The notes: a model not told the origin generated them from the letters alone. Shown: positions 1 through 11,493, counted from the stretch's first letter. The stretch: DNA of 64,000 nucleotides from Onthophagus taurus (GCF_036711975.1 NC_091967.1:8308001-8372000), one strand, 5' to 3'. Translations and numbers: made by a program.

Positions 1-870
1 TTATTCTTAATACGAATACAATGATAAGCAAATAGTTAGTGTTTAATTTATACTGTTTTGAGTGCAAATTTATTAAGGAAAATTACTGAATTCGTTTTTA
101 TTAGTTTTATTCGTTTATTGCTGATTTACTTATTAAGAAAATGATTTGTATACATTTTTATTAATGATAACTGATTTTAATAAATGTCTTTATTATTTAT
201 CTGTTAAGGTCACCAATTTCATTATTCCTTTTAATTTTCATTTATAATTCCCGCAGAAAACGAGATAGATCATAAAATTAATTTCCAATTTGTTTACTTA
301 CCGTTTTATTTAAACCGAATTTATCTCAAAATTAAGTTACTTAATCATTTCCCAGGTTCACCTCTTAGTTACGTTTTCAGAACACAACTAGAACTTATCA
401 CATGTATATTTTAAGAGTTTTATTTAAGTGTGTACACGAACTCAATTGAAAGTTATTAATAAATAGATCTTGGCAATGTTCCGTTTAATTGTTATCAATT
501 AAGTTTTTCTTAATTTTTTTGTATTCGTAGTACAACAGAAAGTTTTACTTAATTGTTTTTGCAAGATTCATCTTTATTTAATTTTTAAATTAATCTTATT
601 AGTTTATTGTTTTTTCACGGTTATAAATGTAGAATATTACGTAAAGCTTAATCAGAACGTTTGTGGCAAGGATCCTATTCAGCAACTTATTGTTAGTATC
701 CATCTAAATAACTTTTAAAAGAAATTAAAGTTTTATACAAAAACTTTAAGGTAAGATAAAACCATCTATGCGAAGTTAGACCCTAATTAGATTTGATTTT
801 AGATGAATAATATTTTAATCATAATAAGAAAACCGATTTCGATGAACAATATCTCATTTAATCACTTGGT
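1..870. repeat. Left copy of a segmental duplication (partner 11494-12866)
   Basis: From base 1 the sequence matches 11494 onward almost base for base (shared start TTCTTAATACGAATA, shared blocks around 660-735 and 740-870). The homology is cut by the window edge, so the duplicated unit probably continues to the left. The right copy carries an extra 609-bp insertion that is absent here. No coding potential is visible. In the right copy this sequence lies directly upstream of a sugar-transporter first exon, so this copy may be upstream sequence of a similar gene outside the window. Confidence 0.85.
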
Positions 871-1850
871 TTTAATTAAATTGTTGCTTTAAGGGGGCGG
901 TTCAAAGCGTCCATTTTTATATACGCCGGGAGAGGTTACGTAGATGTACATTCACGACTTAATGCTACATATTTATAAAAAAGTAAATACGTAGGCTTGA
1001 AGTACATATATTACTCTACGGAATGACATATTTAGTATTCTAAAATAATCATGACGCTGACAGAAATAAATTACGAAAGTTCGTCATAATAAGGGCTTAA
1101 TACAAATCGTTCTCTAGAAGAGATTAGGGACTTAAACGAGGTGGCAAATATGTCATCTAATGCTTATGTATCTTAGGAACAGATTCCGTATTCGTAAAAG
1201 TGCAATAGCTGTGTGATTATTTCATGAATGTGTTTTTTCTGAAGATATGCGATTTTGTCACAATTTTTAGTCATTACGAAAAGGTGTAAAATGGGTTGCC
1301 TAAAATCGACAAAACAGTACTAAGTAAACCTTTGGCAATTACTTTGTAGATGGCTTTAGGTACTAATTAAAAATTAAAAAAAAAAATAAATATAAAAAAT
1401 AATTAATTGCCAATAAAATGTTATAAAACGTATTATAAATTGATTACTAATCTTGAGTTGGTAATAACATTTGTTCATGGCCAATTTCTCTTTTAACTAC
1501 TGAGTAAATAAATATATATAACAAATAGAAGATTTGTAGGCAATTATGAATGAGTTGCTGATCACAGTCCTTCCGCCCTAATTTTTAGTGATTATATTAA
1601 CACTGAGAAAGTAAGAAATAACACAGCAAATTGTTATCAAGATATAAGAACATAAATAATCTAAAGTAAAGTAATAATAATTTGTAATAGACATAGATAA
1701 CAATAATACTATTTATTCACAAAAAAAAAACGGTTCTACATTATAAAAAATAATAAAAATCAATAACAACTTTAATTCTATTTTACAATAAAAAAACCAT
1801 CTTAGAATAACAATTTTTACAAAACTATTTCACAATAAAAAACCATCATA
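871..1850. other. Non-coding AT-rich interval
   Basis: No open reading frame or recognisable element was found. The sequence is very AT-rich, with long A/T runs around 1370-1400 and 1720-1800. I see no RNA gene and no clear repeat here. Confidence 0.6.
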
Positions 1851-3016
1851 TACAGGGTGTTTCGGTGACTCGGGGAACAAATGTAACCACATATACTAGA
1901 GTGAAAATGATGACGATTCATGTAAAAAAAATTAGTAAAAGTCCTCAAATTGCAAAGATACAGGCCATCAAAGTTATGAAATTTTAACATATTTTTCTAA
2001 ATATCTTAAACACTATTTATGGTAAAGCGTTGAAATTTGGTACAGCGTAAACTAACATCACGTAAAATCATTAGGCAATTTTTGAGTTGGATCGGTACGC
2101 GGGAACAATGCTATACAGGCTGTTCATAAAGTTTGTTTGCTCAGAACTTTTTTATCCTATCATTACCCTACATTTATTTTTGCATTTTCTAATAGTAAAT
2201 TTAGTTTAGAAACTTTTATCACTCTTAGAGAATATTGATAAAAACCACCGTTTCCGTATTAAATGCAAAAATGTTAGGCTCCGAATTCAATAACACTAAA
2301 AAAAATAAATAAATAAATAATTTGAATTAGCAATGACAAGTGAAAATCGAACTGAGCTGTCATAACTATTATGTATGCAACATGTCCAAGTATAGATTTA
2401 GCTAAATCACATTTTTAATTTGTTTTAGTTGGTTTAATAAAAGAACTCAAAAACAATAAATTAAAAATCAACACTAACCGGAATAATAAAAAAAGTACGT
2501 AAAATAACAAGACAAGTAATAAAAAATACTAAAGGATGTTCAAAAACTTAGATTTCTTTTTTTTAGTAATAGCACTATTGAAATCGGAACCCAACATTTT
2601 TGGATTTAACACGAAAACGGTGATTTTTATGAATATTATCTAAGAGTAATAAAAGTTTCTAAACTAAATTTACTATTAGAAACTGCAAAAATAAACGTAG
2701 GGTTATGAAAGAATAAAAAAGTTCTGAGCAAACAAACTTTAGGAACAGCCGGTAAGCATTGTTCCTGCGGACCGATCCAACTCATAAATTGCCTAACAAT
2801 TTTACACGACATTGATTTATACTGTACCAAATTTCAGCGCTTTACTGTAAATAGTGTTTAAGATATTTGGAAAAATGTGTTAAAATTTCCTAACTTTGAT
2901 GGCCTGTATCTTTGAAATTTGCAGACTTTTACTATTTTTTTTTACATGAATCGTCATCATTTTCACTCTAGTATATGTGGTTAAATTTATTCCCCGAGTC
3001 ACCGAAACACCCTGTA
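1851..3016. mobile_element. Foldback transposable element with about 455-bp inverted arms
   Basis: The left end reads TACAGGGTGTTTCGGTGACT and the right end is its reverse complement, ending in AGTCACCGAAACACCCTGTA. The homology continues inward for about 455 bp (arms roughly 1851-2305 and 2558-3016), leaving a spacer of about 250 bp. The arms have diverged by scattered substitutions. A 64-codon frame at 2636-2830 lies inside an arm and does not look coding. There is no transposase, so this is non-autonomous. A related but more decayed element lies at 40071-40793. Confidence 0.85.
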
Positions 3017-3189
3017 TACAATATAATCAAGTGACGAATTCAGTAATGTTGTAAAATTAAATGCATGAATATTGTTGAAATATTAATCATTGACTGACGA
3101 AATAAAAACCGATTTTTTTATCACTTTTATGAACCCAAGAGGTTCGAATCGCCACCTTAAAGAAAATACTAAAGAGACAAAAAAGTACC

Positions 3190-3550
3190 ACTAAAGTATG
3201 TGCTTATAACCCATATTTTTTTATGTTAATATTACATAGCGTTAAAAAGTTCTTATAAAATAAATCAAGGGGATGGTGAATTGCATCCCCTTAGAGGGTG
3301 CTAGGGAAGTTTAAGGTATGGTTGAAAATAAGGTATCAGCCAGTAGTACATACATACAAAAATTCAAATTCTATGGTTTACTTATACTCGAAATAAAAAA
3401 TAAAATGTAAATTTTTGGCTCAACTTTGACAGCTCATAGCTCGAAAACAAAAGAGTTGGGACCCTATGTTTATATAAAAAACTTGTGTTATTTTGGCAAG
3501 TACTACATCCTAGTAAAGCTTCCCGATTAAAAACTGATCCACCCTGTATA
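3190..3550. mobile_element. Fragment of a repeat ending in CACCCTGTATA
   Basis: This stretch ends in GATCCACCCTGTATA, the same CAGGGTG-type terminus seen at 1851, 8470, 55990, 56150 and 60719. It includes a short local palindrome (AGGGGATG ... CATCCCCT near 3270-3292). It is probably a piece of a non-autonomous DNA element. The left end is not defined. Confidence 0.45.
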
Positions 3551-3779
3551 TGGCCAAAAATCTGATTCCTGTGGAATTGGGTCGAAAATGTTTATTATTG
3601 TTGTAATACATTGTTAATGTTGAGTTAGGATCTAATACTGGTAAAAAAAATTTGTGTTAACCAAAATTTAGGTAATAGAAACATTTGAATAAATAATTGA
3701 AAATAAAAATTAATTGTTTAAAAGTAAAAATGTTAAGTTATGAAAATAACACCAACTATAACAATATTAATTAAATATT

Positions 3780-3782
<3 letters not shown>

Positions 3783-3820
<38 letters not shown>
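3783..3820. repeat. (AT)n microsatellite
   Basis: An uninterrupted run of alternating A and T of about 37 bases. A poly-A run follows at 3844-3859. The rest of 3017-4371 is AT-rich; a 131-codon minus-strand frame at 3831-4226 was judged spurious. Confidence 0.95.
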
Positions 3821-3826
<6 letters not shown>

Positions 3827-4371
3827 AATATTAACATTTCGCAAAAAAAAAAAAAAAAAGAACACCAAATAATATCGAGAATAGGCATCGCGTAAGGCTG
3901 AACCAGAATATATTCCTCAATGAATAAAATATTTCGACGGTAGGATGACTAATTGTAAGCTGATATAAAAAAGCGTCGCTATGAATAACTGAATTGAACT
4001 CTCGACGACCTCTTTTAACCAACAGCGGAACTATACAAATTTTTTTTGCACTTTTGCTAATATCACGTGATTGAACGGCGACCTTAATGTTTTTTATTGA
4101 GCGATAATGAAGAAATCTATTAAAACTTCGTTCTTTCTTCAATAGGTGGCTTATACACAGCTTAATATTACACTTGTGTATAGATATACAACTGCTTCCA
4201 ATCATGATTTTTAATAAATTTAACAAACTAAGTATTATTAATAAAATAGAGTTGAGTTTTATTATTAAGATAATGACACAATCTTAAAATAATCAATACT
4301 TATAAAATATTACGACAGATGGCGCAAAAAAAAATTTAAAGATTCTTTTTTTAATTTATCTTAATTTTTAA

Positions 4372-5757
4372 TCACCAAGCCAAACGATCAGCTTCTTTGG
4401 ACCATTTGTAAACTCCACCACGTTTTTTAAACATGGCTTCATCAAATCCAGAGAATTTCAACGCATTTTTTACTCCAATATCTAAAATGGATTTCGAAGG
4501 AATTTTTGCACCTTCTCTACAATCTAGAAATCTCATCTGCAACGTTTAAAACATACTGTATAAATTGTTTTAATGAAATAAGTTACTTACATATTCATCA
4601 AGGATTAAATAACTGTTTTGCATACTGTTATTAGACTCGGGTACCAAACATTTAATATCGTTATGTCGCTTTAAAAATTGATCGAAAAGATCATCTGATA
4701 TGTAAAATTTTTCGCCATTACGTAAAGCTTTCTCACCTACATTTTCTCCATCTAACAATAAACATTGAAAAACTTTCCATCTAAAACATAAAAGATGATT
4801 TAAAAAAATAAAACGAAACTTTGTACGAACCTAATTGGGTTTAATTCTTGAATTTCCTCTCTCATATCTTCAAAATGATTAAATGTATTCACAACGGTGT
4901 TTATTTTAAATAACACATTATATTCTAAACACCAATCTCTTATTTTTCTCAATTGGTGGATATGATTTCGTTCCTCTCGAAGTTTTACCGACGAAAATGC
5001 TCGTCCTATTTCTTTGTTTGTGTCTTCATGGAAAGAATCACAAGAGACCGCAATTATATCTAAATAAGTTCCATACTTTTTAAACCAAGACTCAGTTACC
5101 ATACTTCCGTTTGTAACAACAGTTACTGAATCAAGATTTAGAGCTTTCTTGCAATATTTTACCATTTCACCAACGTGAATCCCTTTTTTTGCTAAAAACG
5201 GTTCTCCACCACTAAAATTTATCTTCTTCATACCTAAAAATTATAAAAATAAATTAGAATTATATATTTATGTTATGTACTGAAGGGTAATGTAGAAATC
5301 TGTTAAATGTGTTAACTTAATTGTTGGACCGATAGATGACGTAATATGGTTCAATTTATTAACAATAAATTTATTATAAAAAAAATATTTTTATTGATAA
5401 ATTTATGTCATTATTAATTGAATTAGTACAAAAGAAACAATGGTTATTAATCAACAAAGATCAATTAAACATTATTTATCTCTTTCTATATGACTCACCA
5501 GCTTTTTTTAACATATCCAAACCCATTTTTGCATCTTCCAAGTTTAACATAAAAGATGTTTTAGCGGTATGGAAACAAAATCCGCATTCGTAATTACACA
5601 ACCTTGTAAAATGATAATTAACACTTATAGGAATGATTTCGCCCTCCTCAACATTTTTGAAACTATCAAGAATTTCATCTTCGTTTTTGAAACGTTTCAG
5701 TAAAAAGTAAAATATCGCGTAAACTAATACCGAAGTAACTACAAATACTTCAAACAT
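4372..5757 (-). CDS. rsad2: Viperin (RSAD2), radical SAM antiviral enzyme; 4 exons, 338 aa
   Basis: Exons (transcript order) are 5757-5499, 5233-4831, 4780-4591 and 4536-4372, joined by GT..AG introns with continuous frame (1017 nt including stop). Residues 1-20 form a hydrophobic/amphipathic N-terminal segment like the ER and lipid-droplet anchor of vertebrate viperin. The radical SAM cluster motif CNYECGFC supplies C54, C58 and C61, followed by FHTAKTSF, a viperin hallmark. The SAM-binding GGEP lies at 95-98, just after the first intron. The C-terminus ends in Trp ([12 protein letters not shown]), matching the conserved terminal Trp of the family. Known family role: SAM-dependent conversion of CTP to the chain-terminating nucleotide ddhCTP. 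All catalytic parts seen are intact, and length is close to the vertebrate enzyme (about 360 aa). It is divergent from CCDC93; the upstream region has TATA and kB-like sites. Confidence 0.96.
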
Positions 5758-5829
5758 TTTTGTTTTTATTAAGAAGATCTTAGAATAAACGCCACTAAAA
5801 ATAACGAAAGCGTTTCGATTGCGCAGTAC

Positions 5830-5837
5830 TTTATATA
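5830..5837 (-). promoter_or_regulatory. Candidate TATA box of viperin
   Basis: Read on the minus strand this is TATATAAA, about 73 bp upstream of the viperin start codon. That leaves room for a transcription start near 5800 and a short 5' UTR. Directly downstream on the minus strand is the palindrome-like CGAAACGCTTTCG. The assignment rests on position and sequence only. Confidence 0.6.
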
Positions 5838-5848
5838 CGTTGATTATC

Positions 5849-5859
5849 GGGGAATCACC
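5849..5859. promoter_or_regulatory. NF-kB/Rel-like site upstream of viperin
   Basis: GGGGAATCACC lies about 12 bp beyond the TATA box, some 92 bp upstream of the viperin start codon. It resembles insect kB sites, whose core is GGG followed by A/T-rich and pyrimidine bases. Insect Rel proteins drive immune genes through such sites close to the promoter, so this would fit immune induction. A second weaker site is at 5923-5931. Confidence 0.5.
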
Positions 5860-5912
5860 GACTATTATAACTAAAGAATATTAGTTATAATAAGATATCG
5901 TAACTGTTTACC

Positions 5913-5931
5913 ATGCAAATGTGGGAATCAC
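5913..5931. promoter_or_regulatory. POU octamer next to a second kB-like half site
   Basis: A perfect octamer ATGCAAAT (5913-5920) is followed two bases later by GGGAATCAC (5923-5931). POU proteins such as Drosophila Nubbin/Pdm1 act together with Rel factors on immune promoters. The pairing here, 160 bp upstream of viperin, is suggestive but untested. Confidence 0.4.
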
Positions 5932-6303
5932 AAAATATAAAATTTGATATCGTCTGGGTACAATAATATTTTAGTTATACGATAACATTGTGAATGTTTA
6001 AAAAAAAATTATTAATCTAAAGTATCATTATAGATTAATTTTCAACGAATTTATTTTAATAACCTTTTTAAATATTTGTAAAAAAAGAAAATAAAATTAA
6101 TAGTATTAATTTTGAACAAAAAGCGAGATTAGATAGAATGATAATTAGATGATTCAATACATATTTTAAAACGTCATAATTAAATACTTTAATTGACGTT
6201 TGACGTTGACATTTCCTTGTTAAAACCCAAAACTACAAATAGGTTATATTAGATAAAAAAGCATAATCAGTAAAAATAAATTTATCAATTGAAACATATA
6301 TAA

Positions 6304-8417
6304 ATGGCAACGGTGAATCAAAATATATTAAAAAAATTCCGTAAGGCGACCATACGACAGCAAGGCGATGGAGATGAAGCGAAAGTAATACAAAGATAGG
6401 TTATGTTATGCTTATAAAATAAATTTAATTTTAATTTATAGGTGGAAGTGCGTGAAGATGAAGAGCAATCAATTAAATTACAAGAAATAATCGATCTTTT
6501 AGTTGCTGCGGGGTATTTTCGGGCTAGAATTAAAGCACTATCAGCTTTTGATAAAGTAGTCGGGGGGATTACATGGTGTATCGATTCGTGTAATGTTGAT
6601 ATAGACGTTGATTTATTATTTCAAGAGAATTCAACGATTGGACAAAAAATGTAAAAATCCATCACAAAATTTAGATTGATTAAAATGAATCTTTTTCTTA
6701 GATCGTTAACTGAGAAAATTGTAGCCGTCTTACAAAAAATGAAATGTAGCCATAAAATTGAGCCACATCAAATCCAAGGTTTAGATTTTATTCATATATT
6801 TCCAGTTGTTCAAGTAAGTAAAATATAGAATGAAGAATGAATTAAAAGTGAATTGAATCGTAGTGGTTGGTTAAAAAATCGATGGAATTTAGAAAAGATC
6901 ATGCTGAATTTGTTAGATTGTACGCAGTAAACCAATTTAATAAAACATTTAATGTTGAGAAAAGCAAAAATAAAAAAGGTAATCAAGAAGTTTTAGAAAA
7001 TTTGGATAAAGTTTATGAGGCTTACAAACCGAGAAGATTTTATAAACGAAAAACTTTACTTCCTGATGATGTAACTTCTCGAGTACAAATCACACTTTTA
7101 GAGTATGGAATGTATGGTTTTAGAAGTTATGGGAGCAGAAAATCTAACGAAAATGATGACCAAAATCATGAGGTAACATTAATCTAACCTCAAAACTTTT
7201 TATTTTAGTTTATTTAGTTATTTTTGGTTGTTATTTTTTGTTGTTTGTGTATGTTATAGCTTCAAATTCAACATTTATTAAGCAACATGGCTATTAGTAA
7301 TGAGGTGGGTTTTTATTTTTGTTGCTTATTAATTTTTTTTTTGATTTTTAATTTTATAATAAATTAAATAAATTATTTCTTAAATTTGTATTAATAATTT
7401 AGATTCCGTCAGATTTTAATTTATTAAACGATCAAGAACGAAAAGAATTATGTAAACATTACACAGAACTTCAATTTGAAATAGGAATTGGAACTGAATC
7501 GAAAGAAAAACAATTAATAGAAGAACAAATTAATCGATTATCAACCGATAATGATTCGTTAATAAATGAAGAGAAATTAATCGAATCGGAATTAAATGAA
7601 ATCAAATTGAAACAATCGGAAGCGGTTAAAAAATTAAATGAATTAGAATGTGCCGTAGAAGAATTAAATGCTGGCAATGCGAAGGAAATTGAAGAATTAG
7701 TTAGGGTAAATGATAATTTACGACAAAAGGAGTTACAATTTAAGGAGGAATGTAAAAAAGAATTGGTACAATTACAAAATAAAATAGAAGAAATGAAAAG
7801 TTCAAATTTAACGACTGAAAATGAAAGTTCCTTGGCGGAAGAGCTACAACAAGAGATGGAGAAGATGAAAAATCTTCGATTACATTTAGCGAAAAAAAAT
7901 CGCGTTATATCTGTTTTACAAAGACAAATGGATGAGAGCCCGAGTCGGCCAGAACTTGCTCAATACCAAAGAAGATATTTTGAATTATATAACCAAATTG
8001 CCGCGAAACACAAAGAAACGAAACAGTATTTTACCCTTTTTAATACATTAGAAGATACTAAACAATATATGAAAAAGGAATTATCCTTGTTAAATTCAAT
8101 ATCAGATAGCTATCCAGAGTAATTATTAATACAAAACCTTTCTTTTTAATTTTATTGATATTCTTAATTTTTGTTTTTATAGGGCAATGATGTCGAATGT
8201 TGGTCGTGAAGAATTTTTAAGACAATTAGATAAAATCGTTGAAGGTGTAAAACAATCAAAATGCCGTATTGAGTTAAATTTGGTCGAAGAAAAACAGAAA
8301 AGAGATCAATTAGGCGCTAAATTACAAGGATTAGTCGAGTTACAACGAAAATATGTAGCAGCAGTTCGACAACTTAGCATAGAATGTAAAAAATTCGAAG
8401 TTTTAAATCGTTCCTAG
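6304..8417 (+). CDS. Ccdc93: CCDC93 homologue, CCC/Commander complex subunit; 7 exons, 568 aa
   Basis: Exons are 6304-6384, 6442-6650, 6702-6813, 6864-7172, 7260-7304, 7403-8118 and 8183-8417; the total of 1707 nt keeps one frame. The N-terminal half contains the family's most conserved stretch ([46 protein letters not shown]), the NN-CH/calponin-homology-like region. The KPRRFYKRK segment follows. The C-terminal half from about residue 265 is Glu/Lys/Leu-rich coiled coil. The human protein is 631 aa, so this one is slightly shorter but complete. In the family, CCDC93 pairs with CCDC22 and COMMD proteins and recruits retriever to endosomes for cargo recycling. The start chosen is the first ATG, with a 27-codon exon 1. 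Ordinary housekeeping gene; certain family call. Confidence 0.95.
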
Positions 8418-8418
8418 A

Positions 8419-8424
8419 AATAAA
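8419..8424 (+). terminator. Poly(A) signal of CCDC93
   Basis: AATAAA begins one base after the TAG stop (8415-8417). If used, the 3' UTR would be only some 20-30 nt. The following sequence is T-rich. Confidence 0.5.
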
Positions 8425-8469
8425 TAATTTTATTTTACCTATATGTTATTATGTGATATTTTAATCTTA

Positions 8470-9594
8470 TACAGGGTGTCTCAGCGAGACCGGACATTAG
8501 ACGTTTCTGGGGGTTTTGGCCAAAATAAAAATTCGACTAAAATATTTTCTAGCATTTCCTATTATACCGGAAGTCGCCACCTACTTTTTTTTTTAAAGTA
8601 ACACCCTGTATATTGTTACATATTTGGATTTGTCTATTTTCAAGGTTTATGAATTACTTTACTTTTTGCAATTTGATTCGGCCGTTCTCAAGTTATCCGA
8701 TTTTCTTCTAAAAAGATCTGCTCCAGCAGACATTCAAAAAATCAGAGAACACTCGATTTTTGGGATATCAATTTAGGATTCAGAACATGCTTAAATAACA
8801 TGATGGAGTATGTTTTGGTGCCAAGAATCTAAATCGTTTGGTCACTTAACTATGCCACGTTAACTTCAAAATTTGCAAGTACCATAACTTAATTTTTTTA
8901 AATGGCACCCCCTATATTTTATTACTTAGTCGTCTTCGGCGTCTCATTTTACATCTTTTATATCCCATATGTCCTATACCTAACATTAATAGTTTGGGAG
9001 ATAATTAAGGTTTTTTTGAAAATGCACAAATATATCGATATTTAATATAGTGTGCCATGGAAAACAAGCCTTCTCAATGAGTTCTTGTCAAAGTCTTATT
9101 TGTTTACGTCACTTGATGCATGTGAGCTAATAATTATCTGTTAGGTGCCTTAATATTAGTACTAAAAAGATTTAAAATCGATAACAATAACGGAAATTAT
9201 ATTTAAGCAAATCAAGAAATTCTTATTTTTCGTGTTTCGTTTAAAAAAAAAAAATTAGGTGGGGACTTCCGGTATAATCTGAAAATATTTTAGTCGCAGA
9301 GGAAAATTTTAAAACCAAAATAACTCGAAAACGAAAAACGCTAAGTGCCAATAGCTTTTATCAAAGTCAACTTATTTTTTTACGTATTAATCAGTGTAAT
9401 AAAAACTATAGTACTCCATTTAAAATAACGAAGTTATGCTCTACTTCCGGTAGACAGGAAGTGGCGGCCATCTAGAAAATATTTTAGATCGAAAGTGCTG
9501 AATGAACAACTCATGTTACCAAAATTTCAAATCTCTACGAATAGTGGAACCTGAAACAGTTCTAACGAACAAGTTACGCGAGATAACCTGTATA
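8470..9594. mobile_element. Probable non-autonomous element with CAGGGTG-type ends
   Basis: The left end is TACAGGGTGTCTCAGCGAGA. The right end near 9586-9595 reads AACCTGTATA, a decayed counterpart. An internal ACACCCTGTATA occurs at about 8603-8614, so this could be two nested or adjacent elements. The phrase TTCCGGTATAATCTGAAAATATTTTAGTCG near 9266 mirrors TAAAATATTTTCTAGCATTTCCTATTATACCGGAA near 8539-8573, giving a partial inverted repeat. No coding frame. Confidence 0.5.
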
Positions 9595-11210
9595 AAAAGA
9601 AAAAAATGATTTGCTTAATCAATTTAATCATAATTGAAAATATACATACATTGCAATAATGTAAGGGAATTAATAATAATAAACTGACCAGCTTTGTATA
9701 CGGTTTTTTAGTTTATGAAAAAAATACTCAATATAATGTATTCATATACTATTTAGGAATATTCATTGAAAATATTTTTTGTAGATAATATTTCAATTAA
9801 AATTAAACTTATTAAAATTGAGGTTATATCTTTTCATTTTTGAATTATTTTCTGTTTTTTTTCGTGCAATATGAATAAAATATAAATTATCTTAAGTTGT
9901 TTTACTTCGGTAATTTATTTTAGTCAAGATATTGAATATTTTGAGTCAAAACTTGTTCCCATCAGTCTTTTAGTCAGCTTCTTTGTTCCATATCCACTGC
10001 TATCTGTCCATAATGTAGAAGTGGTTTCCAAAAATGTAGCAACAATCAAGAATTATTGGGAAAGTACATCAAAAACATTACACACCATGAAATCAACCCA
10101 ACCCTACTGAAGGGAACCCTACCCAACCCAACTAACATAAAGATAAAATTAAAATTAACTGAAATCTTTGTTTATAGATGTACAGTATATATATAAACAA
10201 GGCTGAAATTAAAATTTTAATTATTTAAAATGAAATATTTTAAATAATGAAACTAGATTTATAATTTGAATAATATAAGTTGGTAGTAAAATTATTTTTT
10301 GACAGATCAAATGTCATTAATTTTGTCAATATAGAAAGTACAAAAATAAAATTAATATAAAAACATTTATTTATTAAAATATCAGCATCAAGCCAAAAAG
10401 CAGTAAAAAGCAATATCATGCCAAAATCATGAAATATTTTTTGAAAATTGTTAGGTGGAAATTATGTATTTACTATGAAGAATTTTATTTTATTAGTTTA
10501 CCCTTCTGTTATCTAATTGTTATCCGAGCTTCAATTCATAAAAAAAAACAATTTTATCGATTTTCAAAAACCGCAAAAAATATATTTATTTCAATATAGT
10601 TAGTTAATTTAACATAGGCTACCAAACAATCATGCAGTATTTCATACTCGGAGTGCCATCTGTAATCGATATTCTAACTTATAAGAAATTTTTGTTAATG
10701 AAGCCCAATCTTAAATAACAATATTAATAAGTCCATTCTAACGAGGTCCGTTATATCGAGGTTTAACTGTATTTACAACATAAAAAAAAAATCCTTGACT
10801 ATTTGATTTCCTTGAAGCGAAAAAAAAAACGTTTCTAAATTTAAATTTTGAATGGGACATAAACAATCGTATATGAATTAAATAAATCTCTTCGCGTTCG
10901 TAACTATTATTACTTAATCTTTTCATAGTCTGTTATTGTCCACGATTCTTTTTTTTTCGAAATGATAAACGACACCTCTCTAAATTACCAAACTAAAAAA
11001 AACCGTTTATTATTATTATTGTTTTAAAATCGTTCGTGTTCGGATAAAAACAAGATAAAAAGAAAAAAAAAAAAAGAACCGAAGAGTAAAATCATTCAAC
11101 CTTGATCGTTATGAATCATTTTCAATTCAACCGTTTCAAAATGAAACGTTCAAAGTTTTAATTAAAATTTTTACTTTTCCAACTTTAAGTTGAGTAATAA
11201 AAAAACTTAC
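9595..11210. other. Non-coding AT-rich interval with a Tigger-like end
   Basis: No coding region is seen. At 10738-10771 the sequence ends in GTTATATCGAGGTTTAACTGTA, which looks like a terminal inverted repeat of the pogo/Tigger group (CAGT..ACCTCGATATAAC on the other strand). A similar solo end is at 37533-37559. Poly-A/T runs are frequent. Confidence 0.5.
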
Positions 11211-11274
11211 CGGCAATAACTGTAGTTACTTGAGCTAATTTAGCTCGAAAATTTTCAGATTTTACGCTCAACAT
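11211..11274 (-). pseudogene. Orphan first exon of a Tret1-like sugar transporter
   Basis: Read on the minus strand, ATG at 11274 opens 21 codons plus one base (MLSVKSENFRAKLAQVTTVI then A/G) and stops at a consensus donor, G|GTAAGT, at 11210. The exon of the complete transporter at 18424-18487 is also exactly 64 nt, has the same splice phase and a matching pattern (QVITVL versus QVTTVI). No transporter body follows on the minus strand down to base 1. It is either a remnant of a duplicated gene or the first exon of a gene with a giant intron that would contain viperin and CCDC93. The splice site is intact, so a functional exon is not excluded. Confidence 0.7.
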
Positions 11275-11493
11275 AATTATCTTTTTTTTAAACGATACCT
11301 TAAATTCCCTTTTACACTAAATGTAATAATACGTTGATGCACATCTTCAAACTGGAAAGTCTGGATTTTCGATTCGAACTGAATCTTTACCTAAAATTGG
11401 AAAACTTTTCAGTATTGAGATAACGACGCATGTACTGAAAGAAGAATGGTAGCTTTATTTGAATGTTAATATTGTGAAACGCAACACTCGAAA

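Larger units (their letters stand above)
5758..6303. promoter_or_regulatory. Divergent promoter region, viperin / CCDC93
   Basis: This 546-bp interval separates the two start codons, which point away from each other. The viperin side holds the TATA box, kB-like sites and octamer listed separately. The CCDC93 side has no TATA box near its start; it carries TGACGTTTGACGTTGACATT at about 6195-6214, a TGACGTTT-rich stretch also seen near other genes here (16025-16075, 27098-27198). Confidence 0.55.

Noticed and set aside
3831-4226. 131-codon minus-strand open frame
   Set aside because: It ends in a poly-Phe tract made by a poly-A run, has no recognisable motif and lies next to an AT microsatellite. 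I judge it a chance frame.
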